Of a DNA stretch of 64,000 nt, positions 55,201 through 64,000 are shown one piece after another. The notes under the pieces were generated by a model. That model was given only the letters and a program-made list of their open reading frames with translations, searched no databases and was not told the DNA's origin. Position 1 is the first letter of the stretch. Every line of letters starts with the position of its first letter. Source of the stretch: Chondrilla cf. caribensis (lineage: Eukaryota; Porifera; Demospongiae; Chondrillida; Chondrillidae); contig OZ026564.1 of NCBI GenBank assembly GCA_964020155.1, forward strand, positions 2,553,723 to 2,617,722, given 5' to 3'. The position numbers were made by a program, and so were the translations under genes.

Positions 55201-56877
55201 ATGGTTCTGACCCTATGGCCTCCTCATCCTTGAAGCAATAGTTTGGCACTAGGTAAGCAAACAATATATAGTGCATTAATATGCACCAATCGACATGTGC
55301 ATTAAGAGTGTACATGTGCTCACATGCATACATTGATGTTAAGGATCTCACCTGCGATGGAGTTGACATTCATGCCACCTGGGTACCCGTAACTGTTCTC
55401 CTTCTCGTATGCATACACTATAACTCCAACTGTGCATTCTGAGATGCTGTGTTGTACAGTGTGTCCTCCTCGAGATTGAGCAGTAGGTACTTCGTACTGA
55501 GCTGCACAAGCACAAATCTCTCCATCTTCACATTTGACATCGACAAACTTCTCCCAAGGTATAGTACCATCGTCAAACTCTATCTGACCTCTATTACAGC
55601 ACTCGCTCGGTACACTCAGACTGAGGTAGGGTTTGAACACTACAGGTTGATCCTGGCTATTAATAGAGAAACTCTCTGCAAATATCAAGGTGTAGTCATT
55701 TCTGTACTGTCCAAGAGGTGGGATCATAACCATGAAAGGATCGGCTGGATTCACTTCATCAAACGAGTGTCCAAGAGATACTTGCACAACCACAATGGGT
55801 AGGCTTGCTTCTAGCGTGCAAAAGCGATCGGAATGAATGAACAACTGTCTGAACTGTCCTTCATCGAGGCTGAACGAATCTTTCTGTACACTGGATCCAG
55901 ACCTGTCCACACAATTGAGATTGACTGTTGTTCCATCTCTGCTTGCTACAATCTTGTAGCCATCTTGTTCCCGTAGAAGAAGTGGTACAAGCACAAATTT
56001 GAATCCGAATGTTTCAGCAGGTGGCAGCTGTTCTGTGAGATGATCACATGCAGTTACGTTGGAGGGAAGGAATCCACACTGGTGTCCTGTGATGAAGGTG
56101 ATTGGCTTATTGGAGGATATTTTAGATCCAGTCAGATCCTCTCTTGCTCCCAGTAGGACGGTATTTCCCTTAGCTATTGGGCTGGAAGTGTATGATATTC
56201 CTGGTTGAAACCTCAATTGGAATCTGGGTTCAAATAACAGTCCCTCCATTGCGACAGTGGGTGTCAGTGTTATGACTGTATTAGCTTCCTGTATAACAAT
56301 GGCTATGTATCCATTAGTAGCCTTTGGTTCAAGACTACTGCGAGGGACACTGACACCATAGTAATCGTATGTTTTGGTCTTTGTCTCAAAATAAGGCAAT
56401 CCGAGGTACACATCAGTGGATGCGCCGCCTTCATTGAGGGCGTAGACTATAATGTTCTTTCCTTCCTCTGCTTTGACATTGACTTGTCCTTTATTGGGGA
56501 ATACTCCGGTAAAGCTGGCTGTCAATTGGAATGGTAGTTCAATCCTGGTCAGGTTCTTCTTTCTAGCTGTGTGTGTTGACATGCCACTGAGAGAAGGGTT
56601 GTTCTTCGTGTACGACACAGTGAACTGAACAGGTCCATCTTCATCCGTTGTTACATAGAGGATGGGTGGGAATTCGGCACTTGCATCTTCCAAATTAGGT
56701 GGAAACATGAGGTTGAACTCGTTCCCACTGTTGCTGATTCCTGTGTTTGTAGAGAGCAAGTGATCAACTTTGAGTCAGTGATTGTACAATACCCATCCAT
56801 GTAACCAGTTCCTCACCTTGAACACTTGAAGTACTCATCAGGAAGCACATAGCTAGCAGTACTTTGAAACCCTCCAT
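40293..56877 (-). CDS. L2: secreted IgGFc-domain / nine Calx-beta / ITIH_C-like protein (1798 aa)
   Basis: This is a complete long-form gene. Exons in transcript order: 56817-56877, 55352-56740, 55114-55248, 54845-55036, 54626-54763, 53575-53778, 52989-53129, 52536-52766, 52220-52384, 51201-51407, 49935-50075, 48243-48449, 46714-46860, 46210-46416, 45519-45653, 43390-43740, 42982-43191, 42216-42359, 41851-42054, 40777-41277, 40293-40579. They sum to 5397 bp, one open frame, all introns phase 1 and GT-AG. Nineteen of the 21 exon lengths equal those of L1; exons 13 and 16 differ by whole codons. Protein: signal 1-20, IgGFc-type domain 21-483, Calx-beta domains 484-1536, ITIH_C-like domain 1537-1703, C-terminal exon 1704-1798. 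Probably secreted, calcium-stabilised, and multimeric through its cysteines. An aggregation-factor-like adhesion role is inference from architecture. Confidence 0.86.
40777..41277 (-). CDS. L2 exon 20: ITIH_C-like domain
   Basis: 167 residues from GNIDGDPMF to SSHGLMG, almost identical to the L1 exon. The acceptor follows CATACTGCAG and the donor is GTAAGTC. The domain call rests on the same motif order as in L1. Confidence 0.65.
41851..55248 (-). CDS. L2 exons 3-19: nine Calx-beta domains
   Basis: Domain pairs by exon: 1 (55114-55248 with 54845-55036), 2 (54626-54763 with 53575-53778), 3 (52989-53129 with 52536-52766), 4 (52220-52384 with 51201-51407), 5 (49935-50075 with 48243-48449), 6 (46714-46860 with 46210-46416), 7 (45519-45653 with the first part of 43390-43740), 8 (the rest of 43390-43740 with 42982-43191), 9 (42216-42359 with 41851-42054). 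C-halves keep the acidic D-D ... E-x-E-x-F motif except domain 5, where the IPIIPD strand reads IQNISD. Domain 4 is the most divergent pair. Confidence 0.85.
43390..43740 (-). CDS. L2 exon 16: fused Calx-beta C-half and N-half
   Basis: A 351-bp exon that crosses a domain border without an intron. Its first part matches the first part of the S exon 33215-33574 (GEYDAVFAAGETTATV), and its second part matches the second part of the S exon 32737-33128 (FAILTVKASAPSSKPYTVMV). It therefore looks like a recombinant of two S-type exons, or S has gained one. Confidence 0.75.
44285..44524. mobile_element. Composite inverted-repeat element, copy 1
   Basis: Two nested palindromes lie here. An arm ATAGCTAAAGTACCTCT with its inverse AGAGGTACTTTAGTTAT spans 44285-44335. 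Then a wider pair starts GTGGTATGTTGCATGGGCG and ends with the inverse at 44498-44524. L1 lacks it at the matching place (about 16365). The inner part matches 48809-49125 in opposite orientation. It is a non-autonomous element of unknown class. Confidence 0.65.
48809..49125. mobile_element. Composite inverted-repeat element, copy 2 (opposite orientation)
   Basis: It carries the same core as 44285-44524 in reverse (for example GAAGTGT, CAATGATTAGTAGA and the ATAATTTG-type region), plus a long stem of roughly 45 bp per arm at 49009-49101 with the motif CACCTTTGCCTAATTGA. It is absent from the equivalent L1 site near 18575. Confidence 0.65.
49220..49687. mobile_element. pogo/Tigger-like MITE, L2-specific insertion
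   Basis: Begins CAGTGAATATTTGTTAATCC and ends with an imperfect inverse, TA on both sides. L1 at about 18665-18675 reads CATACGTATGTC without it, an empty TA site. Confidence 0.75.
50470..50940. repeat. Conserved intronic repeat block with CRE-like palindrome (L2)
   Basis: Counterpart of 21010-21490 in L1; perfect TGACGTCA at 50742-50749. Non-coding. Confidence 0.35.
51518..51943. mobile_element. pogo/Tigger-like MITE (L2 intron 9)
   Basis: Orthologous to 22071-22515 in L1, so it was inserted before the L1/L2 duplication. The left end has decayed to CAGTGAAAAATCC. An internal deletion near 51800 removes sequence kept in L1. Confidence 0.75.
52114..52211. repeat. (CA)n microsatellite at the donor of L2 exon 9
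   Basis: About 98 bp with two interruptions (CTACACACCC). It lies 8 bp inside the intron after exon 52220-52384. The L1 run is nearly three times longer. Confidence 0.92.
53830..54160. mobile_element. Old hAT-like MITE relic (L2 intron 5)
   Basis: Counterpart of 24572-24900 in L1, with the same TTAATCGATTAATC tract and later blocks. Termini are not preserved. Confidence 0.5.
55352..56740 (-). CDS. L2 exon 2: IgGFc-binding-type domain (463 aa)
   Basis: A 1389-bp exon, open and almost identical to L1. The domain core is the GHQCGF / CDHLTEQLPP / FVLVPLLLREQDGYKIVASR block, with six or more cysteines, which in this family form disulphides. The donor follows SIA(G) as CGCAG then GTGAGATC. Confidence 0.8.
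56817..56877 (-). CDS. L2 exon 1: signal peptide
   Basis: MEGFKVLLAMCFLMSTSSVQ plus one base; donor GTGAGG. Identical in protein to L1. Confidence 0.8.
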
Positions 56878-56961
56878 AGTGCCTGTAGTGGTAGTGTGGA
56901 CACTCACTACACTTGCTAGGATGCTGGCCCTTTGGACTGTACTGGAACTGATTCTGGAGGT

Positions 56962-56968
56962 TTTTATA
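56962..56968 (-). promoter_or_regulatory. TATA box of L2
   Basis: TATAAAA on the minus strand, 85 bp upstream of the ATG, in the shared leader. Confidence 0.65.
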
Positions 56969-58758
56969 GATTCATGGTGAATAATAATGAGTTATGTAAG
57001 TGCCGTCAAACATTGTTATGATTGTTTGTGTGAGGAATATGGGATCATATTACGTGTGCTAATTGCAATTATCCTCCTTTCCCAGTCCCTGAATATCACA
57101 CAATATGCTATATCTTGACTGTTAAAATAATGTAGGTTTGTGATAAGTGGAAAGGATCAATATGGCTCTCCTGCCAAGTAGCTGACCATGGATGTAGTTG
57201 AATCAAATGCATACGTAACCTGCTAATCTGCTGTAGTTGTTCATTGTGGATGTGAGCTGCCTAAGTACTCGTGGATTCAAAGCAATCAGCCCATTCTAAT
57301 TCTCCACCAAACAGAATGCACTCAACCACTGAAAATTTCACATGAATTGGATGCTTCATGCTATATTATTATGGTGTAGTATGGTATCTGTGGTTGTATA
57401 GGCCAGTCATACTGACACTGTCTCACCACAGAATCAATGGAATGCGTACATAATTAATTAAATTGCAGGGGAAATTTATAACATTAGTCTAACAGTATGA
57501 GTAAGTTATGTAGAAATATTATACTATGATGATATATGTCCATTGTTGGGATTTTGTGTGCCAATGTCCACATCCTAGTCAATCATCCACTTAGTGGAGA
57601 AGTAACATGGGTATGGATCTGCATTTGTCGTGCTACTGTTGTAGCACCACTTAGTCTAAAAGAATTGACAGCTATTTTAAGAAACACACTCTGTAGCTGT
57701 TACAGGACATATGTAAACTGTGTACGTACACATTTGTATGTGTGTGTTGTACATATTATGTGTACACTTACATCTCTGTAACAAACCTGTGGTAACTCAG
57801 TACAATTACTTTTACATTCTGGTGAGAAGATTAGTATTGGATTAGTGTACACACCATATTGTGGAACAAATGACTTCAAAGTAACTTTCCTGTTGTCCCA
57901 TTCTTGGCGGTGTATCGAATTTGTGCATGTGTTACAGTTGGTGTGTAGATTTGATTAGCGCATGTGTAGATTTGATTAGCACAATGTCTTGTGTAGATTT
58001 TTGTAGCTACATTATGTGCAAACTCTCTTATGTACATACGGATGTGCACGGTACCCCATTATCAACAGATACCTGTACCAAGGTTTGAACCATTGATGCC
58101 CTAGGCTGTGGGTAGTCTCCATACAATAACTTGATTATCTCGTGCATTTGATCTGGATACACTAGTGTGTTCATTCGGGCAAAACAAAATTTCCTTCGGG
58201 GATGGGGTGGTCGAACGAGGACATTTGCCCCTGCTTGTAAGTGATTCCCAACCCCCAGAAATTAATTTGTATATGTGACTGCAATAACCTCAATAATTGT
58301 GTTTGTTCCTCCTTTCCCCAGACCATACTCATGTTGCCTCTTGCCTACCTTTCCTCAAAGAGACCCAGTGAAAACATACCTACTTGTACAGTACACGCAA
58401 ACAAACACTTCATCATGTACATCATCACATATGTACAGCATGTATGTATGCATAGAAAAATATTGTGCAGGTTTTAGTGCCATGATTAAATGCATTCATC
58501 ACAGTTTTTGATGTGATATTCACTCTTCCCCAGTGTGTAATTTGAAATGGTACTAATTTTGGCCAATGTATTGCATAATAATATTTGATTCATGTATATA
58601 GGAAAATATAGTGTTACAATTCTGTCAATAATATAGGTATTGGGTGATTATAGTCTGATCCTATAGTGATAAAGATACATAAATCTGGATAGTTATGATA
58701 GGTTTTGTAGCTATTCTTGTGTGAGAGATATCAATAGTGGTTTAAATCCTTCACATCT
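56969..58758. other. L2 upstream / S3 downstream intergenic region
   Basis: Near-identical to 27736-29535. Contains the two-unit minisatellite (57941-57982) and the short frame 58028-58174. Nothing else is recognised. Confidence 0.6.
58028..58174 (-). CDS. Conserved 48-codon open frame upstream of L2, function unknown
   Basis: The third copy of the frame at 5151-5297 and 28806-28952, beginning MNTLVYPDQMHEII. Open with the same stop. Unknown family. Confidence 0.3.
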   Translation of the reverse strand: MNTLVYPDQMHEIIKLLYGDYPQPRASMVQTLVQVSVDNGVPCTSVCT

Positions 58759-61700
58759 TCACTCAGAGCATTGATTTTCTTTGAACTGGGAGTAGCTGAA
58801 GTGAGGATCAAACAATTCCTCCCCTTCATAATCTGTGAACTTCCCTTCAATCACAGGAGACCCATCTTGAGTTCCCGCATAGAGGCAAGGCGTCTTCTGC
58901 TGGTCCCAAGTGATTGGATAGTAACTCCCAGTGAATTCCCTCAGATGATCAGAGGAGTGGACGATGACCTGGTATTTTCTCCCAATGATGGCACGTTTAC
59001 GTTCTATAGCTTTGATCTCAACAGGAGTGTTCCAGAATTGCCCTGTGTGTGAGGTAATTGTGTGAACCAAATGCCTGTCTACACGCATGTGTATAGACAT
59101 ACATATGTACTTATGTACAATGATACCGAGTTACCTCATGTATACAATGGATATTTTATATATACTGTACATATGTATACCTAATGGTAGTCCTGTACAT
59201 ATTGATGGCATTTAATCATAATGTGTACACTGTATTATGCATAATAATATTAGGCTGACGGTATACCTATGTACTGTACATTTGTACATGCTGTGCATAC
59301 ATACAGTGGAAACTCCCAATTGCAACCCTGAATTGAGAGAACCTCTTATTATAGGGACGTTACGTACATACACACATGCATGTATGTATGCTACAAGGCT
59401 GTACAAACACATACTAAATAATATACATTATGTAGTGATGCTCCTTGAACTCACCAATCAACCCATGAGATGATGGTGATAGGCCATTTCCATCAACAAT
59501 GATGAATTTGATCATGTCAGCATCATTCATGAAGTGGAACGTAATCCAGAATACCATTTTCTGTCCCTTACAATTTGGTACAGACACTCTTACTTTGTCA
59601 CCCAACTTTATTACTGATATTCCCCTTCCCATCCAAGTGCGATTTTTCATTTGCATGTCATTGATGGTGACTTTCTTCCCTTCGAGGTCCGCCTGTATCT
59701 TGTGACACCTCCCATCATAGTCTTTGGCGACGATGCCAATCCTTGCCATGATGTTTCCAACCTTTGGATTGGATGCCAGTTTGAGGTGAGTATTGACCAA
59801 CACACACTGATCGGAAACCAAGTTGTAGATCTTGTCTTCTCTCCCATGTACTTCATAACAAAGATCCCACTGCTTGTCTTCCTTTGAGAACTGAGAGAGC
59901 ATTTTCTTGTTGATACTGAGTGGCACAGTAAACATGGGGTCTCCATCAATATTACCTGCAATGTGATATAAATCCAATATAATAATAACATATATAATAT
60001 ATATAATAACAATAACATTAACAATAATAATACAATACAATATAAATACACATGTGTGTAAATTGTCCAGGTCTAAGTCATGATTGGTGATTGTAGCATA
60101 CGTATGTTTACACTTGTAAGATTATGAACTTTGTTACACTTTCAGTGATAAGCCGTGATCACAGTATATTTGAGCTCTAGCCTAAATAGACTTTGTATTA
60201 TTCTATTTATGTCCATATTATTTGAGGTTAGTATGTACAGTGTGTAACTTTGATATTCGAGCTAATTTTGATTAATCTGTTCATAATTCAACTTGTACAT
60301 TGTTGTAATCAGAGAATACTTGCTATACACTTATACATACGCATGTACTCATGTACATTTTGTACATACACATGTATGTGTGTATGTATGTACATCTTAC
60401 GTAATACTATGTATGCATGTACGTATGTATGTATGACATGTACATCATATTATAAGATTGAATTCTCACCATCTTGGATTGTTATTTGAGCCATAGAATT
60501 GCTACCGGGCACAAAAGGTACACCTCCATTGTCAGGTGGCATAATTTGTAGTTGGAATCTTTCAGGTCCTTCTTCTACACCATCATCAATGACAGGTATG
60601 TCTATACAAGCCACCTTCTCCCCTTCTCCAAAGAACACTTCATATGGCCCATCCTGGTAGTCATCTGGAGAACCTAAATTGCATTGTAAAGATCATGAAT
60701 GAGATTGTAGTATTTTGTATGATTTCATATGTACATATGTACTGTGTGTATAATACAATGTTGTGGTATTTGGAGTCCTGGTTTTCTTAATACATGTATA
60801 CATAATACGTATAACATCATAGTATATGTGTCCCTTACTGGCACTTCTATTGGAGTGAGGTCTGTTTCCTATTTGAACTGTGAATTCCTCCTCGCATTTT
60901 CTGTTGTGCTCCAGGCAAACTCTGACTCTAGTCTCGTTTTCAAATACCTCCATTTCAGTAGACTCGAAGTTGACTTGGAACGCTGTACATGCACAGAGAT
61001 ATTATGTTTGTGTGTGAATTACCATGATTTTGATAATGATCATCCAACGTACATAGGTACATATATACTGTATGTAGGGACTGGTATGTACTATGTTACA
61101 ATTGTACCGACATTTTACTTCTCTTCATGTACACATATACATAGCTGTGGTGATCATGACAATTGTGCATCTATGTACATGCGTATGTATTGCACATCTG
61201 TGTATGCTTCAATATCTCTTAAAGCCTTGATGCATTGCCAGATACATACACTTGCACACATGTACATATATCTCCTAGTGTTAGTTTCACGGTAGAAATT
61301 ACTGGAGTCATTCGAAACTTCGATCTGTCTTGTTGTGATCAATATGTAGGCTGTGATCAATACGTAGGCATATATATCAGTACGTAGGCATACGGTACGT
61401 ACGGTACGTACGGTAGGCGGTACGTAAGCATGTAGCTATTGTACTGTGGATATACGTAAGTTGGTAAAATCATTCCACAGACTCTAGAACTGTAATTATG
61501 ATCCACTATGATTTGATTATTGCACCTAATGATCTATAATTGAAGGTAATTTCCGCAGTTACTTGTTTTACCATGCTCTCACACTTGCACATGAATGTTT
61601 GCTGTATGTATGGGCTCACTGTCATCATCCTTGATGGTCACTGCAGCTCTGTCTGCACTACCGAGTTTAACACCTAAACTGGCTGCTTCGTCTGGAAGAC

Positions 61701-64000
61701 GGAGATTTCCAAAGAAGTTTTCGTCACACTCATCTATATCGTCATCCATTATCGGGATCATGATGGTTACTTCCGTTTCACCAGATGGAAACTCAACTGA
61801 ATATGGTCCAATAGCATAGTCACCAGTATCTATATTGTATACAGTATATACGTACATGTATGTTTTATGATGTACATATTTGTACCATACAGATGCATCC
61901 TTACAGTGTGAGTGTATATTCACCTAGGGAGACACTTTCCTAGCAAGCATACAATGGCACTCACCAACTGCACTTCCATCCTCTGTGTCCACCATTACGG
62001 TGTAAGGAGTTGAACTGGGTGCACTAGCCTTCACAGTGAGAATAGCAAGTCCATCATTCTCATTGACAGTATAGAACACCTGATCAAAGTCAATGATTAT
62101 TTTTGCATCATCATCATTGATGGTAACTGTTGTTTCATCATCCTCTCCCACTTCGGCTCCAATTTCAGCAGCAGATTCAGGAATGGTCAACATGGCTATG
62201 AACTCTTCCTCCGCTCAAATTGATCATTATCAATGATGGGAATCATGACGGTGACATTGTACCTCCCTCCCGTGTAATCGGTATTGTCACTTGAGCAGTA
62301 GTGCTACGCGGCCTAAAAAAAGGCCTCATATCTCCCTCCATCGAAGTCTTCACCACCTGTAAAAGTGTTGGTATTCATTCAATTATACAATTGTATTGTC
62401 AGCAATAGAGTATAATTGTTTGATTACATTTGGTGAACTCGCCAACAGCTGTTCCATAATTTGTGTTCACGTAGACTGTGTAATTAGTGTCTGTAGCACT
62501 ATTAGCTGTCAGTGTGAGGGTAACCAAACCATCTCCCTCATCAACTCTGTACTGAGTTGGAGAGAAGTTGACTTCAACATCTGGCTCCATGTCGTCATCT
62601 TCGATGTTCACTGTACCCTGGTTGTCATCTCCGGCTCTTATACCATAACTTTGTGCCAATTCAGAAATGGACAGTGTTCCAAAGAAGTTCTCAGTGCCTT
62701 CTCCGAACTCCTCATCATCAATGATAGGAATGGTCACGGTAGCTGTGGTCTCCCCAGCTGCAAACACAGCATCATATTCTCCTCCTTCATAGTCACTTCC
62801 ACCTATTGATGCAATAAATTCATAAATCAAATTTTATGTACACTTATGTACAGACATACATATGTATGTATATGCACACAAGTACAGGTGTGGTGTTTAT
62901 CACCTCTAGTCCTCTTCGGTGTTCACTCTAGCCTAGCCCTCTTCTCCGACCCTAATACCATAACTCTGCACTTTTTTACACTGTACTTGTACACATGTGG
63001 TACATTCATACATGTTGGCTAATGAGTTGTAATGTAATGAATTTCACAAAGTGCACACCAATGCAGCTTATGCAGGTACTCATCAATGTAATTATGGTTA
63101 TGTTACAATGAGTTCTTATTACATTATGATGTCATTATGGAAGAATTACAATACGTACAATATGCGTTTTGATACGTACGATTTTGCTGCGATTAAGTTA
63201 CAATGTCATTGTAATTGCAATGCAGCAAACGTTCATTGCCATATCTATTACATGTGTCTGAACAAATGTGTCATGTTCAATGTTTAATGCTCAGGTGTAA
63301 TTGTTGTATTGATGTGACCTTATGTCATTATTAGGTTCAACTACCTCCTTTATAATATTTCAGCTTATTTTGTCACTGTATGTTGTAGTTCAAACAGTCC
63401 ACTTATGGTAGCAAAAAGGCTCCAATAGCAATAGCAATTTGACTTCAAACCTGATTAAGTTTGTGAATTTTTTGTAGTGAGTAAATAGAAGGAAGGCTAG
63501 CACATGTGACAATCATGTGATGCAGTCAACCTATACTTTAGATACAGACAACACTTTCAAGTGTTGCCGTGGAAACATAACATGACATATTTCCGTATAC
63601 TGTTACATTGAATGCTTTCTTATGGGTGCTAGGCGGAAAACCACGGTTTGTGAGGCTGTGTCCAGATATTTTTGATATCATACCACCATGCCACCAGTAG
63701 CTGATCCATCACCTGTGGTGACTTGAACCGAATATTCCATGTACAAAACACCCGAGGTGACAAGAGTGAGTATGGCTTCTCCGTTTCCTTCATTGTAGGT
63801 ATAATTAACTGGTGCTGTTTGAACACTACAGGTTGATCCTGGCTATTAGTAGAAAAACTCCCACAAATAACAAAGTGTAGTCATTCCTGTACTGTCCAAG
63901 AGGTGGGATCATTACCATGAAAGGATCAGCTGGATTCACTTTATCAAATGAGTGTCTAAGAGATATTTGCACAACCACAATGGGTAGGCTTGCTTCTAGC
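58759..64000 (-). pseudogene. S3: short-form family member, partial (5' end off window)
   Basis: A near copy of S2 shifted by about 29.2 kb. Exons: 58759-59042 (C-terminal), 59455-59955 (ITIH_C-like), 60470-60673, 60839-60982, 61620-61829 (Calx-beta halves), 61965-62356 (392 bp, frame-broken with the same internal TAG as S2), 62443-62802 (C-half plus N-half, GC donor) and 63695-63814 (N-half). From 63815 to the window edge is the 3' part of an IgGFc exon fused to that Calx-beta exon, as in S2. The position of the TAG shared by S1 and S2 lies just beyond base 64000. As in S2, skipping the broken exon would restore frame in the visible part. Confidence 0.6.
59455..59955 (-). CDS. S3 ITIH_C-like exon
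   Basis: A 501-bp open exon with one or two substitutions relative to S2 (for example SKEDKQW versus SKKDKQW). Same motifs as the L genes. Confidence 0.65.

Overview
The window looks like AT-rich nuclear DNA from an invertebrate animal. It has GT-AG introns, many (CA)n and TACGTA-type simple tracts, TATA-box promoters and several MITE families. The protein architecture (secreted, Calx-beta rich, every intron in phase 1, tandem gene cluster) recalls what I know of demosponge aggregation-factor gene clusters. A sponge is therefore my best guess, but this is inference and the sequence does not prove it.

All supported protein-coding genes are on the minus strand and belong to one tandem family with two alternating forms. 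From right to left, in the direction of transcription, the order is S3 (58759 to beyond 64000, 5' end missing), L2 (40293-56877), S2 (29536-35824), L1 (11517-27644), S1 (about 5591-9372) and L0 (4006 to before base 1, 3' end missing). The long genes L1 and L2 are intact. Each has 21 exons, all 20 introns in phase 1, and encodes about 1795 (L1) or 1798 (L2) residues: a signal peptide, an IgGFc-binding-protein-type domain in one 1389-bp exon, nine Calx-beta domains mostly split into two half-domain exons each, an ITIH heavy-chain C-terminus-like domain in a 501-bp exon, and a conserved C-terminal exon. No transmembrane segment is visible, so the products should be secreted calcium-binding matrix or adhesion proteins.

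The short genes are damaged relatives. S1 has two large 3' deletions and a frameshifting 367-bp deletion in the IgGFc exon, and is a clear pseudogene. S2 and S3 have a ruined IgGFc exon fused by deletion to a Calx-beta exon, plus one frame-broken Calx-beta exon. In S2, splicing around both damaged pieces would leave an open 627-residue path (signal, three Calx-beta domains, ITIH-like domain, C-terminal exon). S3 keeps the same downstream exons, but its signal exon lies outside the window.

The L1-S2 and L2-S3 blocks are nearly identical copies offset by about 29.22-29.23 kb. The cluster shows recent segmental duplication, gene conversion between L and S genes, gain and loss of whole Calx-beta domains, and insertion polymorphism of hAT-like, pogo-like and unclassified inverted-repeat elements. 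Local blocks of high divergence between otherwise near-identical exons fit a diversifying recognition or adhesion family, although no binding function can be read from sequence alone.

Intergenic stretches hold degraded repeats, a small minisatellite, microsatellites, a 2.2-kb segment present in only one intergenic copy, and a conserved 147-bp open frame upstream of each L gene. I found no tRNA, rRNA or CRISPR features.
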